Shown: positions 1-9,675 of the stretch, one piece after another
Position numbering within the stretch: the stretch's first letter is position 1
Layout of the letters: each line of letters begins with the position of its first letter
Assembly (NCBI GenBank): GCA_945875805.1
Contig: CAMCLY010000005.1
Coordinates: 1 to 53,519 of the forward strand
Direction of reading: 5' to 3'
Origin: an uncultured Myxococcales bacterium
GTDB taxonomy: Bacteria > Myxococcota_A > Bradymonadia > UBA4248
DNA: 53,519 bases
Notes under the pieces: model-generated
What the model was told of the DNA's origin: nothing
The model's input: the letters and a program-made list of their open reading frames with translations, nothing else
Databases searched by the model: none
Translations under genes and position numbers: made by a program

Positions 1-140
1 TCGAGCTTTTCCGCAAGATACGTCTTCCCCTGGGATCCCTCACCAAGACACCGCACAAACTGATAGGATGACTTGATCTGTACTGGCGTTTCGCTCCCTT
101 CCGCCCATTCTTCCGATAACACTCGCTGGTTTTCTCCCAT
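1..140 (-). CDS. Ser/Thr protein kinase, N-terminal part (cut by window edge)
   Basis: Reading the minus strand from the ATG whose complement lies at 138-140 gives an open frame to the window edge (about 46 residues). It ends in RCLGEGSQGKTYLAEKL, the glycine-rich ATP-binding loop of a Hanks-type kinase. The segment before it (ETPVQIKSSYQFVRCLGEG) is closely similar to the N-termini of the next two genes, so this is the most downstream visible member of the same tandem kinase family. Catalytic loop and membrane part lie outside the window. The start is the only ATG in frame near the conserved block. Confidence 0.8.
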   Translation of the reverse strand, partial: MGENQRVLSEEWAEGSETPVQIKSSYQFVRCLGEGSQGKTYLAEKL

Positions 141-237
141 ACAAACGACCCTTTACTCAATCAATTTTTCACAACGGTATGTCTGCTCCATACCACTTCA
201 TCACATGTAACTCCATATCCAGATGAATAAACAGTGA

Positions 238-1650
238 TTATACAAGACTTTTTGGCACTATCACTTTGATAAGCTCTCCACGTTTGATGAGATTATCAGA
301 TTCCATGGTTCGCATTTCAATCCCACTGTAATATACTCCTTTAACCATAAAAAGATACTCTACGATGTATTTTTTACTTTCAAATCCAATTGGATTGATA
401 TCCTCGACACGGCCATCTGTCTGAACCATATTATATTCCAGCATTTCCAATCGGCCTAGCTTTTCGGACTTTCCCACCGATTCCATGGCTTGACGTTCAT
501 GTTTGTATTGACTGCGTGAATCCATAAATATTGCAAAAAATAATCCACAAACAAGGATACCTATAAATATTAATATAAAGGCATTATTTGCAACGTGCCA
601 AAAAGAGACGAAAAATTTTAGAAAACCAACCCCCATGACAATCCAAAAAATAATCATCCAGTTATTCTGAATATATTTTAAAAGCAAATTCTCTTGCGTT
701 TGTACCCCGTTCAAACGCGCACCGGGTCTCATGGATTCCGGCAATGATTCCTCAAATCGTCGCCTAAACTCTCCTCGCTTCGATGAATGCAGCTTATCAT
801 CCATTTCCTCAAGAATGTCGAGCACATCACCGGCAGTACCAAGACGGTTGTCCAATGACACATCGGTCATCAGACGCAACAACTGCACAACATTTTCTTT
901 CAAATCAGGTCGTACCTTGCGAAGAATAGGTTCATATCGTATCTCCAGTCCTTCCACTGGCATCTTCCACGGAGGCTCTTCCGTCAGCATGTGAACCGCT
1001 GTCATCCCCAGTGAGTATATGTCCGATGCAGGCGTACACATGCCCATGAGCTGTTCAGGCGCCATGTAGCCACATGTCCCGGCAACCGTCGAGGAATTGC
1101 TGCGCTTCTGAGGGTTGGCCACCGCACCAAAATCAATAAGCCAGCACTGCATCTCCCCTTTCCTAATTCGATACATGATGTTCGACGGTTTGATGTCTCG
1201 ATGCACAATCGCCGGCACATAATTCGTTTCAAGCCGATTCAGAATCTCCGCCACACTCTTTATCGTGTCGAGAACCTCGTCAACCGTAAAACTGAGCTTG
1301 CCGCTCCGCATCTTGAGATCCATGGTCTTCTGAATCGACGTCGCCTGAATAAACTCCTGAATGATATAACAACTCCCATGCCCGTCCTTTGGAACCACAC
1401 GCTCATAAAATTTAGGCACCCCGGGATCGTTCAAATCTGCAAGAACTTCGCATTCACGCATGAACAGTTCAAAACCCTTGAACGAATCAACCTCATTAAA
1501 CTTGAGCTCCTTGACCGCAACGAACTCGTCCGTGTCGTTTTTCCGTGCCAGATACGTACGCCCCTGCGCCCCCTCACCGAGACATCGAATATACTCATAC
1601 GATTCTTTCAAAATCACAGGTGTTTCTAAACTGTCTTCATACGATTCCAT
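238..1650 (-). CDS. Membrane-anchored Ser/Thr protein kinase, array member 1
   Basis: 470 residues. Seen: glycine loop GEGAQG at about 25-30, VAVK lysine 47, catalytic HRDIKPSN at 150-157, DFG at 173-175 and APE at 197-199, so all residues needed for phosphotransfer are present. Two hydrophobic segments follow (about 331-351 and 357-376). The last 60 residues (GRVEDI... YIVEYLFMVKGVYYSG... GELIKVIVP) resemble the DUF3592 pattern. Inferred topology: cytosolic kinase, a membrane hairpin, and a small C-terminal domain that is probably cytosolic. It lies between two paralogs on the same strand with about 100-140 bp gaps. The start has only a weak upstream AGGG. Substrates are unknown. Confidence 0.9.
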   Translation of the reverse strand: MESYEDSLETPVILKESYEYIRCLGEGAQGRTYLARKNDTDEFVAVKELKFNEVDSFKGFELFMRECEVLADLNDPGVPKFYERVVPKDGHGSCYIIQEFIQATSIQKTMDLKMRSGKLSFTVDEVLDTIKSVAEILNRLETNYVPAIVHRDIKPSNIMYRIRKGEMQCWLIDFGAVANPQKRSNSSTVAGTCGYMAPEQLMGMCTPASDIYSLGMTAVHMLTEEPPWKMPVEGLEIRYEPILRKVRPDLKENVVQLLRLMTDVSLDNRLGTAGDVLDILEEMDDKLHSSKRGEFRRRFEESLPESMRPGARLNGVQTQENLLLKYIQNNWMIIFWIVMGVGFLKFFVSFWHVANNAFILIFIGILVCGLFFAIFMDSRSQYKHERQAMESVGKSEKLGRLEMLEYNMVQTDGRVEDINPIGFESKKYIVEYLFMVKGVYYSGIEMRTMESDNLIKRGELIKVIVPKSLV

Positions 1651-1790
1651 ACCGCCGCACCCTATCGTATCAGAGCCACCGCCCTACCAAAAACCAACAA
1701 TCCCTGCATTGCCCAACCAGTCTGCTTTCCGCACCAGACAACGCACTTTTTCTCTACCAAACCTTGGAAAGATGCGGTACTTTTTTCGCA

Positions 1791-3185
1791 CTATGACATG
1801 TCAATCCTGCTTGCCCACGGATACCTCGGATCATATCGGACTCCGATTTCCTCTCCGCAAACTGGAAACACATCAACATGACCATATCGCATCTCGGCAC
1901 CACACAACCATTCGCCATCCACTTCATAAATGTACTCTATATTGTAGTCCCCCAATACCGGTGAAAGATCAGACCTCTTTATAATATTCCCACCACCTCT
2001 GACCGCCACTCGCTCAACGCTCTCCACCCGACCATGGGTCGTTGCACTGTAAACGTAATTTCCAGTCCTGGCCACATCATCAACCCCAAAATACCCCCTC
2101 CGCTTTGGCCTCAGTGCCGTTCTCGGATAACAAATCTCAAAAAACACACAAAAACATACCACACATGGAATAATAAACAAAAACTTCCCACTTAACATAG
2201 CAATTAGACATTCAATCCCACCAATCACGATCATAATTTCAAAAATGACAGGCAAAACCCGCGTCTGGATTCTCCGAAGCCTCGCTCCACTTGACGCCTG
2301 CGAGCTTTTGACGACTTTTCCCGCCTGTCGCGATATCACATTCTGACAGAATGGATGCTGTAAAAGTGATGAGGCATCGGGAATGCGCTCCTCAAGCGAG
2401 GACGATGTCATGGCTCGAAGAAGACTGAACACATCTTCTTGAACATCTGGACGCATCTCTTTGAGAATACTTTCATACCGAACCTGCAATCCATGAACGG
2501 GCATCTTCCAAGGCGGTATCCCCGTCAACATTTGAACCGCTGTCATTCCAAGGGCATATATATCCGACGCAGGACTGCACTCCCCACACAGCTGTTCCGG
2601 AGCCATGTACCCACACGTTCCCGCCACGGTAGAACTCCGACTCCTGCGCTGGGGATTCGCCACTGCTCCAAAATCGATAAGCCGGCATTGTATATCTCCG
2701 TGAAGCCGCGCAAATAAAATATTGGACGGTTTGATGTCACGATGAATAATTGGAGGAACGTACCGGGTTTCCAAACGATCCAGAATTTGAGCAACCCCTA
2801 CCAAAATATCTCCCATGACCTCGATCGAGAATGCCTGGCGGCTCTTTTCATGCAAATCAAGAACTTTCTGTACCGAGCCAAATTCACAGTACTCCTGAAC
2901 GATAAAACACGGACCGGTTTTGTCCACGGAAATCCGGCGTTCGATGAACTTCGGAACGCCTGGATCATCCACAGAAGACAATACCTCAGACTCCCTCAAA
3001 AATAACTCAAAACCCTTGAAATCTTCGGATTCACTCAGCCTCAGTTCCTTGATGGCCACAAAATCGCCAACGCTCAAACGACGCGCAAGATACGTGCGAC
3101 CCTGTGCCCCTTCACCAAGACAACGTACATACGAATAAGCATCGCGAAGCTCTGGCGGAGTGATAGGAAGACGCACGTTCTCCAT
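1791..3185 (-). CDS. Membrane-anchored Ser/Thr protein kinase, array member 2
   Basis: 464 residues, same architecture as its neighbour and clearly a paralog: shared blocks LGEGAQGRTYLAR, GTCGYMAPEQL and PPWKMPV. Lysine 46 in VAIK, HRDIKPSN from 148, DFG 171-173, APE 195-197. Hydrophobic segments at about 312-331 and 334-352. The C-terminal domain carries HGRVESV... YNIEYIYEVDGEWLCGAEMR... VRYDPRYPWAS, the better DUF3592-like match of the three. An AGAGGA motif nine bases before the ATG supports the start. Kinase assignment is secure; the C-terminal family name is inference. Confidence 0.9.
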   Translation of the reverse strand: MENVRLPITPPELRDAYSYVRCLGEGAQGRTYLARRLSVGDFVAIKELRLSESEDFKGFELFLRESEVLSSVDDPGVPKFIERRISVDKTGPCFIVQEYCEFGSVQKVLDLHEKSRQAFSIEVMGDILVGVAQILDRLETRYVPPIIHRDIKPSNILFARLHGDIQCRLIDFGAVANPQRRSRSSTVAGTCGYMAPEQLCGECSPASDIYALGMTAVQMLTGIPPWKMPVHGLQVRYESILKEMRPDVQEDVFSLLRAMTSSSLEERIPDASSLLQHPFCQNVISRQAGKVVKSSQASSGARLRRIQTRVLPVIFEIMIVIGGIECLIAMLSGKFLFIIPCVVCFCVFFEICYPRTALRPKRRGYFGVDDVARTGNYVYSATTHGRVESVERVAVRGGGNIIKRSDLSPVLGDYNIEYIYEVDGEWLCGAEMRYGHVDVFPVCGEEIGVRYDPRYPWASRIDMS

Positions 3186-3329
3186 GGTGATTCATCCTCT
3201 ATTATCTTAAAAACGTTACCCCTTATTTTCTTTGTACATTTACCTGTCCGTTCTGCCCTCAATTCAAAATGCAAAAGCCCCCATGGACTCATTCAAATCC
3301 ATGAGGACTTTTGTTTGAAATCTACTGTC

Positions 3330-5003
3330 CTAAAGAAGCCCCGTTTCTCCAAGATAGTGATAATACGAGGAGTCAAGAGGAAACGGATACGGCAAACTGA
3401 ACACACAATTCTCCTTGGCATAATATAAAATGGGAATAAACTGCCCAGGAGTCAAACCGGGATTTGGCTTGTTCATGTAAAAACGTCGAGTAATCTTCGT
3501 GTTTTCACCATTTTCTTCGATATTAAAACAGTAAATAACTTCATAAAGAGGATAGCAGGGGGCCGTTTCCGATTCGGGCATTGTCTCGGCACGACTGATG
3601 TAATTGACACTCTCAATAATCGCCATCGTCTTGATGCTGTTGCACAATACATCCTTGCAACGCCAATACTTTTTCAGGCGCCGCGACATGAGAAACATCA
3701 AGCCCCCAGCCATAGCCAAAACGTCAAGCAACACCCACAAAAACCACAGGGAGGCGTTGAGGCGAATCAAAATCAAGCAAACAATCACCCCAAAAACAAA
3801 CCAGGGTAACACCAGCTGAAAAATGGACGTCCAAAAGCTATCCTTCCGCGGTTTGACAAGGGTACTGTATCCCGGTGGCAAATTGCTGAAACAGTCTTTG
3901 AGAAGAAGCTTGGTATATGCCGAGGGAACTTCCCTGGGGAGCTTCTCGGAAAGCGCCTGCCAGATTTCTATATTGCCATGCTGTCCAATACGGCTGACCT
4001 TGTCAATATCCGTGGCATTGACAGATATTGAGGAATCAAGCCCGCTGTCCTCAAAATTGCCGTCCCTGAAATCCCGAAACATCTGAACCAGTTCATCCAG
4101 ATTCGACACCCGGTTTTCGATCTTGGGTTCAAGCATCCGACGAAGAACACCCACCACAACCTTGGGCAAATGCCCAAGATGAGGTTCAATGATGAGACGA
4201 AAATCCTGTATCTCAAGCTGCTCAGGGGGAACACCGCTTAACAAATAGACCGACATGACTCCCAGCGCGTAAATATCACTCTTGGGACAAGGCTGGCCCA
4301 TCAGCTGTTCAAGAGGCATATACCCATACGTACCCGCCACGGTCGATCCGCCGCTTTGAACCATCGGATTCGCCACCGCACCAAAGTCAATAAGCCAGAC
4401 TTTCGGATCACCCTCACCGACCTTGCCGTCCTTGAACTGAAGAAGCACGTTCGACGGCTTGATGTCACGATGAATGACCACTGGATTGTGCCCATGAAGC
4501 TGCTTGAGAATTTCAAGCAACTGAAGAATGATGCTGCACGCCGTCGTCATTTTGAACAGAAATCCGCGGTTCAGCAACGTCTGCAACGACACCCCATCGA
4601 TAAACGTTTGTACGATAAACGCACTGGGATTCTCGCTCTCGAGATCTTCCACCGTCTCAAACACCTTGGCTACGCCATCGATGTTCAGAGACTCAAGCAC
4701 CTCGGATTCACGGCGGAAAAGATCGTATTCCTTCCAGCAGGTCACCGAGTCGACGCGCATCGACTTGATGGCCACACGCTCGCCCGTATCGAGACGTTCT
4801 GCAAGATACACCTGACTCTGAGCGCCTTTGCCAAGAAATTTCAGAAATCGATACCTCGAGGCCAAAAGTTCCGGCGTACGTACCTCTTCCTCCACGGACT
4901 CCACCACACGATTGATTTGTCTGGGCTCCGCAGAGACTTCCGGAACCTCCGAAATTCCCCACGCATCACGCTCCGCTTTTTTTTGCTGCTGCAGCTCTTC
5001 CAT
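3330..5003 (-). CDS. Membrane-anchored Ser/Thr protein kinase, array member 3 (divergent)
   Basis: About 557 residues from the ATG at 5003; an in-frame GTG at 5042 would add 13. AGGA eight bases upstream favours the ATG. Motifs (numbered from the GTG form): glycine loop GKGAQS about 71-76, lysine 93 in VAIK, HRDIKPSN 191-198, DFG 219-221. The usual APE is replaced by PLE (GYMPLEQL, about 240-247). The N-terminus has a charged Glu/Gln-rich extension absent from members 1 and 2. Two hydrophobic segments at about 404-426 and 431-453 precede a C-terminal domain with YEVIYCFNIEENGE..., probably DUF3592-like but weaker. It is the first gene of the array in transcription order. Confidence 0.88.
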   Translation of the reverse strand: MEELQQQKKAERDAWGISEVPEVSAEPRQINRVVESVEEEVRTPELLASRYRFLKFLGKGAQSQVYLAERLDTGERVAIKSMRVDSVTCWKEYDLFRRESEVLESLNIDGVAKVFETVEDLESENPSAFIVQTFIDGVSLQTLLNRGFLFKMTTACSIILQLLEILKQLHGHNPVVIHRDIKPSNVLLQFKDGKVGEGDPKVWLIDFGAVANPMVQSGGSTVAGTYGYMPLEQLMGQPCPKSDIYALGVMSVYLLSGVPPEQLEIQDFRLIIEPHLGHLPKVVVGVLRRMLEPKIENRVSNLDELVQMFRDFRDGNFEDSGLDSSISVNATDIDKVSRIGQHGNIEIWQALSEKLPREVPSAYTKLLLKDCFSNLPPGYSTLVKPRKDSFWTSIFQLVLPWFVFGVIVCLILIRLNASLWFLWVLLDVLAMAGGLMFLMSRRLKKYWRCKDVLCNSIKTMAIIESVNYISRAETMPESETAPCYPLYEVIYCFNIEENGENTKITRRFYMNKPNPGLTPGQFIPILYYAKENCVFSLPYPFPLDSSYYHYLGETGLL

Positions 5004-5161
5004 CGTCCTTGTCCTGTCTTGATGGTTTCTTTCCTCTTTCACGCGTACATAGTTTCACACGTACATAGAAAGATCGCTCAAAAGTTGTCCTTCACTCTAA
5101 AATGCTCCCCCTTGAACGCCTCTTCCGTCCCCGCACAGGAACAAAAGCCATCCCATTCGTT

Positions 5162-5974
5162 CTATCCATCCCCATGGCGCGAACCCTCGTCCCATAATGC
5201 GGGTTCTATCATGCGCACGACAAAAACTCCCGATAAAATACACACCACGCCAAACACACCCCCGCCACCGCACAAAACCAGCGCAAACGCCAGCCACAAC
5301 GCCACCTCGGCAAGACCACGCCCCATATAAATCAAAAGTCCGCGCGTGGGCGACCGTACAAACTGCACCACTGCGTCCGACAACGCCGACAAAACGCCCT
5401 GACCATGCTCATGCACACACCATCGGGCAAGCGCCATCCGATGAAGAACACCCGAAATCGCCATGACGAACAGCAATCCCGTCCAGCCAACCACGGCAAG
5501 ACCGCCATAAGGCAAGGTTTCCCGAACAAAGGCCCCCACCACGCCCATACCAACCGTCAGAAGGCACAACCCGCGAAAAACGCCAAACACGAAGTCAAAC
5601 ACAATAACGCCAAGTCCCCCTGCCAAGGCATCCCCAGAAGCCATGTCCGTCAGACGCATCCACCATCGATATCGACACATCGATCCCAACAGGGCACTCG
5701 CAAGGCACAAACTCCAAAACATGATTCCCCACGCCTCGCCATGCTCGCTCAGACCGCATGACACAATCCCCGCTCCCCCCGCAACCCATGCCAGACCACT
5801 CGCCATCGTGCCGACGCATCCCCACATCCATCCGCCCCAAATCCCCAACAGGCGACACAAAAAAACACCGAATCCCATTCCCCGTCTCCCGCGATGCCAT
5901 CCCATGACGCCATCCGCAACCCACATCCGGCATGACTTCAACGTCCCATTCCAGACGTCCTCGACCTGTGACAT
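5162..5974 (-). CDS. Multi-pass membrane protein of unknown function
   Basis: 270 residues from the ATG at 5974; the preceding GTG is also possible. The sequence is dominated by hydrophobic Gly/Val/Leu/Trp-rich stretches, roughly five to six predicted membrane segments (for example around 34-75, 84-104, 120-155, 160-185 and 225-260), with short basic loops. No family is recognised. Neither start has a good ribosome-binding site, but sustained hydrophobic patterning over the full length argues for a real gene. It lies just downstream of the potassium channel gene on the same strand. Confidence 0.55.
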   Translation of the reverse strand: MSQVEDVWNGTLKSCRMWVADGVMGWHRGRRGMGFGVFLCRLLGIWGGWMWGCVGTMASGLAWVAGGAGIVSCGLSEHGEAWGIMFWSLCLASALLGSMCRYRWWMRLTDMASGDALAGGLGVIVFDFVFGVFRGLCLLTVGMGVVGAFVRETLPYGGLAVVGWTGLLFVMAISGVLHRMALARWCVHEHGQGVLSALSDAVVQFVRSPTRGLLIYMGRGLAEVALWLAFALVLCGGGGVFGVVCILSGVFVVRMIEPALWDEGSRHGDG

Positions 5975-6026
5975 CACGGATGGTCATCACCCCGTCGAAA
6001 CATGAAAACAATCAAAGCCGGTCTTC

Positions 6027-7778
6027 TCACACCTGAACGTGCGCCACATGACTGACCTGGGCTTCCTCGGGCGTTTCGTTACAAAAATACTTCAAAAACT
6101 TCACCTCCGCCTCCGGCGTCAACACCATGATAATCTCGGAATTTGCCGGAAGAGGTTCAAACGGAGACGGATTGATCTCGCACTTGCCGTTGACGATCAT
6201 CGCAATCACCGAACATCCCGTCAGCGCACGGAACTGAAGGTTGACAAGCGATTTGCCCACCATCTTCTGCGGAATCTTCAGCTGTATCGCAAACAGCCCC
6301 TCCACCATCGTGTACAAATGGCCCTGTTCGAGATGATTGAAAAGCATCGTCGCGGCCGTCGTCGCCGTCGAAAGCACAAAATCCGCACCCGCCCTGTGAA
6401 GCATGGCCACGTTATTCTCATTATTGGCACGGGCAAGAAGCTGAACGTCCGGACGAAGTTTGCGAAAATACAGCGTCAGATAAATATTGATGTCGTCATC
6501 ATGCGTCGTGATGAGCACCGAAGAGGCTTCAAAAAAAAGCGTCGATTTGAGAAACTGATAATCGGCCGCATCCCCAAGCACGATATTCTGCGAAAATTCC
6601 TGCGCCGCACGGCTCGTCGGTTCGGATTTCTCGATAATTGTAAACGGCGTCCCCTTCTCCCGCAGATAGCGCGCAGCGGCAAGACCGACATTCCCCGTCC
6701 CAAGAATCACCACGCCATAACCGGGTTCGCTGTCGCTCGCAAACTGTGCATTGTAAGCCTTTAACTGTTCCTCGCTGACCGCCATCACGAGAATGGAGTT
6801 CTCGCCAATGCGAGTCGACGGGCCAGCCAGCTCAAATTTGCCACGCTCCCACACGCCAACCACGGTCACCTGAAGCCGGCGACCCAAATCCGCGTCCTTC
6901 AACGTCTTGCCGACAAGCCCCGTGCCCGCCGCCCGGGCCTCCACGATATGGACATCCGAAAATTTGCCCATCACATGCGCGCAAACCCCCTCGTTGGACG
7001 CCGAACGCGCAAGCGCCTTCCCCATCAAATCCCCAATATCAAGAACTTCCGTGCTTCCGGCCAGCTCCAGAATATCTATCGAGTCAACCACATTCGCAAA
7101 CGAAACAATCGGCACCTCCGCACACGACTGACGGACGACAAACACGATGTTCGTATTGATCGGATCCGAATCCGAGGTCACGCACACCAACGCCGCCTGC
7201 CCAACCTGCGCATTCTCATACGTCGAGGGCTGGCGCAAATCCCCCACCACGACGTTCAGTCCCATGTCCCGAAGACGGTACGCGTCCGCCACTTCCTCCA
7301 CGATAATCGCATACGGTATCCCGCGCCTGCGAAGCCGTGACACAAACGCCTCTTCAAGCGTCCCGTAATGCGTCAGAAGAACATGCCCACGCATCGTCTC
7401 CGGAAGCGTGCGCGGCGCATTGGCCTCCTTCTGCGCATTCATCAGCGGATTATAGACAAATTCAATAATCACAAACGGAAGCAACACGAGCATGAATATA
7501 ATGCCCGTCACATTGACGATCATCGTAAACAGCTTGCCCGCATCCGACGTGAACACAATATCGCCAAACCCCTGCGTCGAAAGCACGACAAGCGTCCAGT
7601 AAAATCCCGTAAAAAATGAATAGCTACGATCCTCATGGCTCATAAACGCATGAAACAGCAGCGAATAAAGAACCATCAGAACCAAAAGGATGATGACAAA
7701 CCAGAGCAGAAATTTCCGGTTCGATCCGGAAACGCGCTTCCTCAGCGCAATCATCAGCGTAACGGGCGTCCCTCGCAT
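6027..7778 (-). CDS. TrkA-domain (RCK) potassium channel protein
   Basis: 583 residues. Two membrane helices (about 22-45 and 83-108) flank a pore helix with selectivity filter STQGFGD at 67-73, the 2TM potassium-channel layout. Two TrkA-N/TrkA-C (RCK) units follow. The second Rossmann domain has a clean nucleotide motif (VVILGTGNVGLAAA, near 353). The first has HYGTLEE where GxGxxG is expected and probably no longer binds nucleotide. Likely function: potassium passage across the inner membrane, gated by nucleotide or ligand binding to the RCK ring. GGAGGGG just before the ATG supports the start. The family is secure; ion selectivity is inferred from the filter. Confidence 0.88.
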   Translation of the reverse strand: MRGTPVTLMIALRKRVSGSNRKFLLWFVIILLVLMVLYSLLFHAFMSHEDRSYSFFTGFYWTLVVLSTQGFGDIVFTSDAGKLFTMIVNVTGIIFMLVLLPFVIIEFVYNPLMNAQKEANAPRTLPETMRGHVLLTHYGTLEEAFVSRLRRRGIPYAIIVEEVADAYRLRDMGLNVVVGDLRQPSTYENAQVGQAALVCVTSDSDPINTNIVFVVRQSCAEVPIVSFANVVDSIDILELAGSTEVLDIGDLMGKALARSASNEGVCAHVMGKFSDVHIVEARAAGTGLVGKTLKDADLGRRLQVTVVGVWERGKFELAGPSTRIGENSILVMAVSEEQLKAYNAQFASDSEPGYGVVILGTGNVGLAAARYLREKGTPFTIIEKSEPTSRAAQEFSQNIVLGDAADYQFLKSTLFFEASSVLITTHDDDINIYLTLYFRKLRPDVQLLARANNENNVAMLHRAGADFVLSTATTAATMLFNHLEQGHLYTMVEGLFAIQLKIPQKMVGKSLVNLQFRALTGCSVIAMIVNGKCEINPSPFEPLPANSEIIMVLTPEAEVKFLKYFCNETPEEAQVSHVAHVQV

Positions 7779-7962
7779 AATCCCCTCCTACGACAAACCC
7801 CGCGCGCATTTACCAAAATGAAGCCTTCTTGTGGGATTTTTTTCACCCCGCATCTTCTGCCCCCCCTCTTGCCAAAGGAATGACGAGAGGTTGCGTGTAT
7901 TTGTGGCGCCGCTATCGACGTGCCCCCCCCCCCCGTGGGGGGGACACGCGATACGCGTCGCC

Positions 7963-8110
7963 CGCGCGGCTATGGCGCGCCGGGCGGCGCCATACGCCCG
8001 CGCCTTTTCCGTTCGGGGGGCACACACAAAAAAAACGCGGGGCGTATCCGCCTCCGGCGGAAAGCCCCGCGAAAGGGGCGGCGTATCGGCTCCTGGAGCC
8101 GATAGCCGCC
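7963..8110. repeat. Cluster of bulged hairpin repeats downstream of glgC
   Basis: At least three hairpins of the window-wide TAT...ATA family. The best is 8077-8110: outer stem GGCGGC/GCCGCC, unpaired G, TAT, inner stem CGGCTC/GAGCCG with a CTG loop, ATA. A second is at about 8037-8070 (inner CCGCC/GGCGG). A third at about 7963-8003 has inner GGCGC/GCGCC. A C-run/G-run palindrome at 7915-7955 is also bracketed by CTATCG and CGATACG. The 7779-8128 gap holds nothing else I can support. The cluster may also end glgC transcription. Confidence 0.75.
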
Positions 8111-8128
8111 CGCCAGCATGACACAAAC

Positions 8129-9409
8129 TCAAATCAACGTACCCGGGGCGATCACCGCCCCCTTCGGGATGACCGTGATGCCATCCCGGACGTAATAACC
8201 GTCGCCGTCGAAATTCAAATCGTCCGGCTGACGTCGGATGATGACGCCGTCGCCGATACGCGCGTTTTTGTCGATGATGCAGTGTTCCATCGTGACGTTG
8301 CGGCCAATGCCCATGGGGACGGGCCCGCAGGCCTCGCCGGAGAGAAGCTTCGGATTCTCCTCCTCATAATAGTCCGCGCCCATCATCACGACCTCCTTGA
8401 GGCTCGCACCGGGCCGGATGATGCTGCGCACCCCGATGACCGAGTCGGAAATGATGGCACCGTGAAGATCCGTGCCCTCCGCCACAAGGCTGTCGCGAAT
8501 CGCCGAACGGATGATGCGGGCAGGCGCAAGGGAACGCATGTGCGTGAAAATCGGCTGACCGGGACAGTAAAGCGGAAACGGCGGCGTCACCTGCGTCGCC
8601 TGAATGTTGGCATGATAAAATGCCGAAATCGTCCCGATGTCCGCCCAGTACCCCTCATGAAGATGCGTCGCAATGCGGATCTTGCCGATGAGACCGGGGA
8701 TGATCTGGCTGCCAAAATCGTTGTCGTGATTCTGAAGACAGTCATTGAGAAGACGGCTGTCAAACACATAAATCCCCATGCTCGCAAGATACCAGCCGTC
8801 GTCCGGATTGAGCCCCACCTGACGGCACAGGGATTCCGGCGCGCGAAAACGCTCTATCACCTCGGGATCCTTCGGCTTCTCGACAAATTCCTCGACCATC
8901 CCATCCGAGTCCACGCGCAAAAGCCCCATCCGGGAGGCATCCTCACGATCGACGAGATACACCGCAAGCGTCAGCCCCGCCTGCGCACCGCGATGACGCG
9001 AAAGCATCTTGGAATAGTCCATCCGGTAAAGATGATCGCCCGACAAAATGAGCGTCTCCTGACTCGCAAAATGCTTGATGTGATGCAACGTCGCACGGAC
9101 GGCATCCGCCGTCCCCATAAACCATTCCTGGCTGCGCTCCGTCTGCTCCGCCGCAAGAATCTCTACAAATCCGTGCGAAAATGTATCAAACTTGTACGCC
9201 TCCATAATGTGACGATGAAGGCTCGCACTCAGAAACTGCGTCAGCACAAACACACGGTTGATCCCGGAATTGATGCAGTTCGAAAGCGTCACGTCGATGA
9301 GACGGTACTTGCCAAAAAGCGGCACCGCCGGCTTTGCACGCTCATGCGTCAACGGAAAAAGACGGCTTCCGCGTCCGCCACCCAATACCACCGCCACTAC
9401 CTTTTCCAT
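8129..9409 (-). CDS. glgC: Glucose-1-phosphate adenylyltransferase (ADP-glucose pyrophosphorylase)
   Basis: 426 residues. It makes ADP-glucose from ATP and glucose-1-phosphate, the committed step of bacterial glycogen synthesis, in the cytosol. Seen: N-terminal nucleotidyltransferase signature VVLGGGRGSRLFPLT, AKPAVPLFGKYRLIDVTLSNC, and the GTADAVR block; the C-terminal half has the left-handed beta-helix pattern with repeated hydrophobic/GA spacing and ends in GAVIAPGT. An upstream in-frame ATG at 9436 exists, but GGAGG lies five bases before the ATG at 9409, which I take as the start. No other glycogen gene lies next to it. Length is normal for the family. Confidence 0.95.
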   Translation of the reverse strand: MEKVVAVVLGGGRGSRLFPLTHERAKPAVPLFGKYRLIDVTLSNCINSGINRVFVLTQFLSASLHRHIMEAYKFDTFSHGFVEILAAEQTERSQEWFMGTADAVRATLHHIKHFASQETLILSGDHLYRMDYSKMLSRHRGAQAGLTLAVYLVDREDASRMGLLRVDSDGMVEEFVEKPKDPEVIERFRAPESLCRQVGLNPDDGWYLASMGIYVFDSRLLNDCLQNHDNDFGSQIIPGLIGKIRIATHLHEGYWADIGTISAFYHANIQATQVTPPFPLYCPGQPIFTHMRSLAPARIIRSAIRDSLVAEGTDLHGAIISDSVIGVRSIIRPGASLKEVVMMGADYYEEENPKLLSGEACGPVPMGIGRNVTMEHCIIDKNARIGDGVIIRRQPDDLNFDGDGYYVRDGITVIPKGAVIAPGTLI

Positions 9410-9675
9410 CCCTTCCTCCGTCTGCTGGTGTGTCACACGAAATTGTAGTCCGCTTTAATACTCCCTTGAAATTCCCCCCTCAACCGAAATCCGCGCAAAT
9501 AATCCAAAAATCAATCACTTTTTTCTAATAAAAATAACCACTTGCGCACACATATAAACCACACACGCACATCACGACATACCCAGACACAAACCGCCAT
9601 CCGCCGATACCCGACTTCCCGGAATGGCGTTTGGATTGTCAACGCCGGACGAACGTGATAGAGGGCGTCGCGTGC

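Noticed and set aside
4356-5330. 324-codon plus-strand frame antisense to array kinase 3
   Set aside because: The opposite strand encodes all kinase motifs; this frame is basic, low-complexity and lacks a ribosome-binding site.
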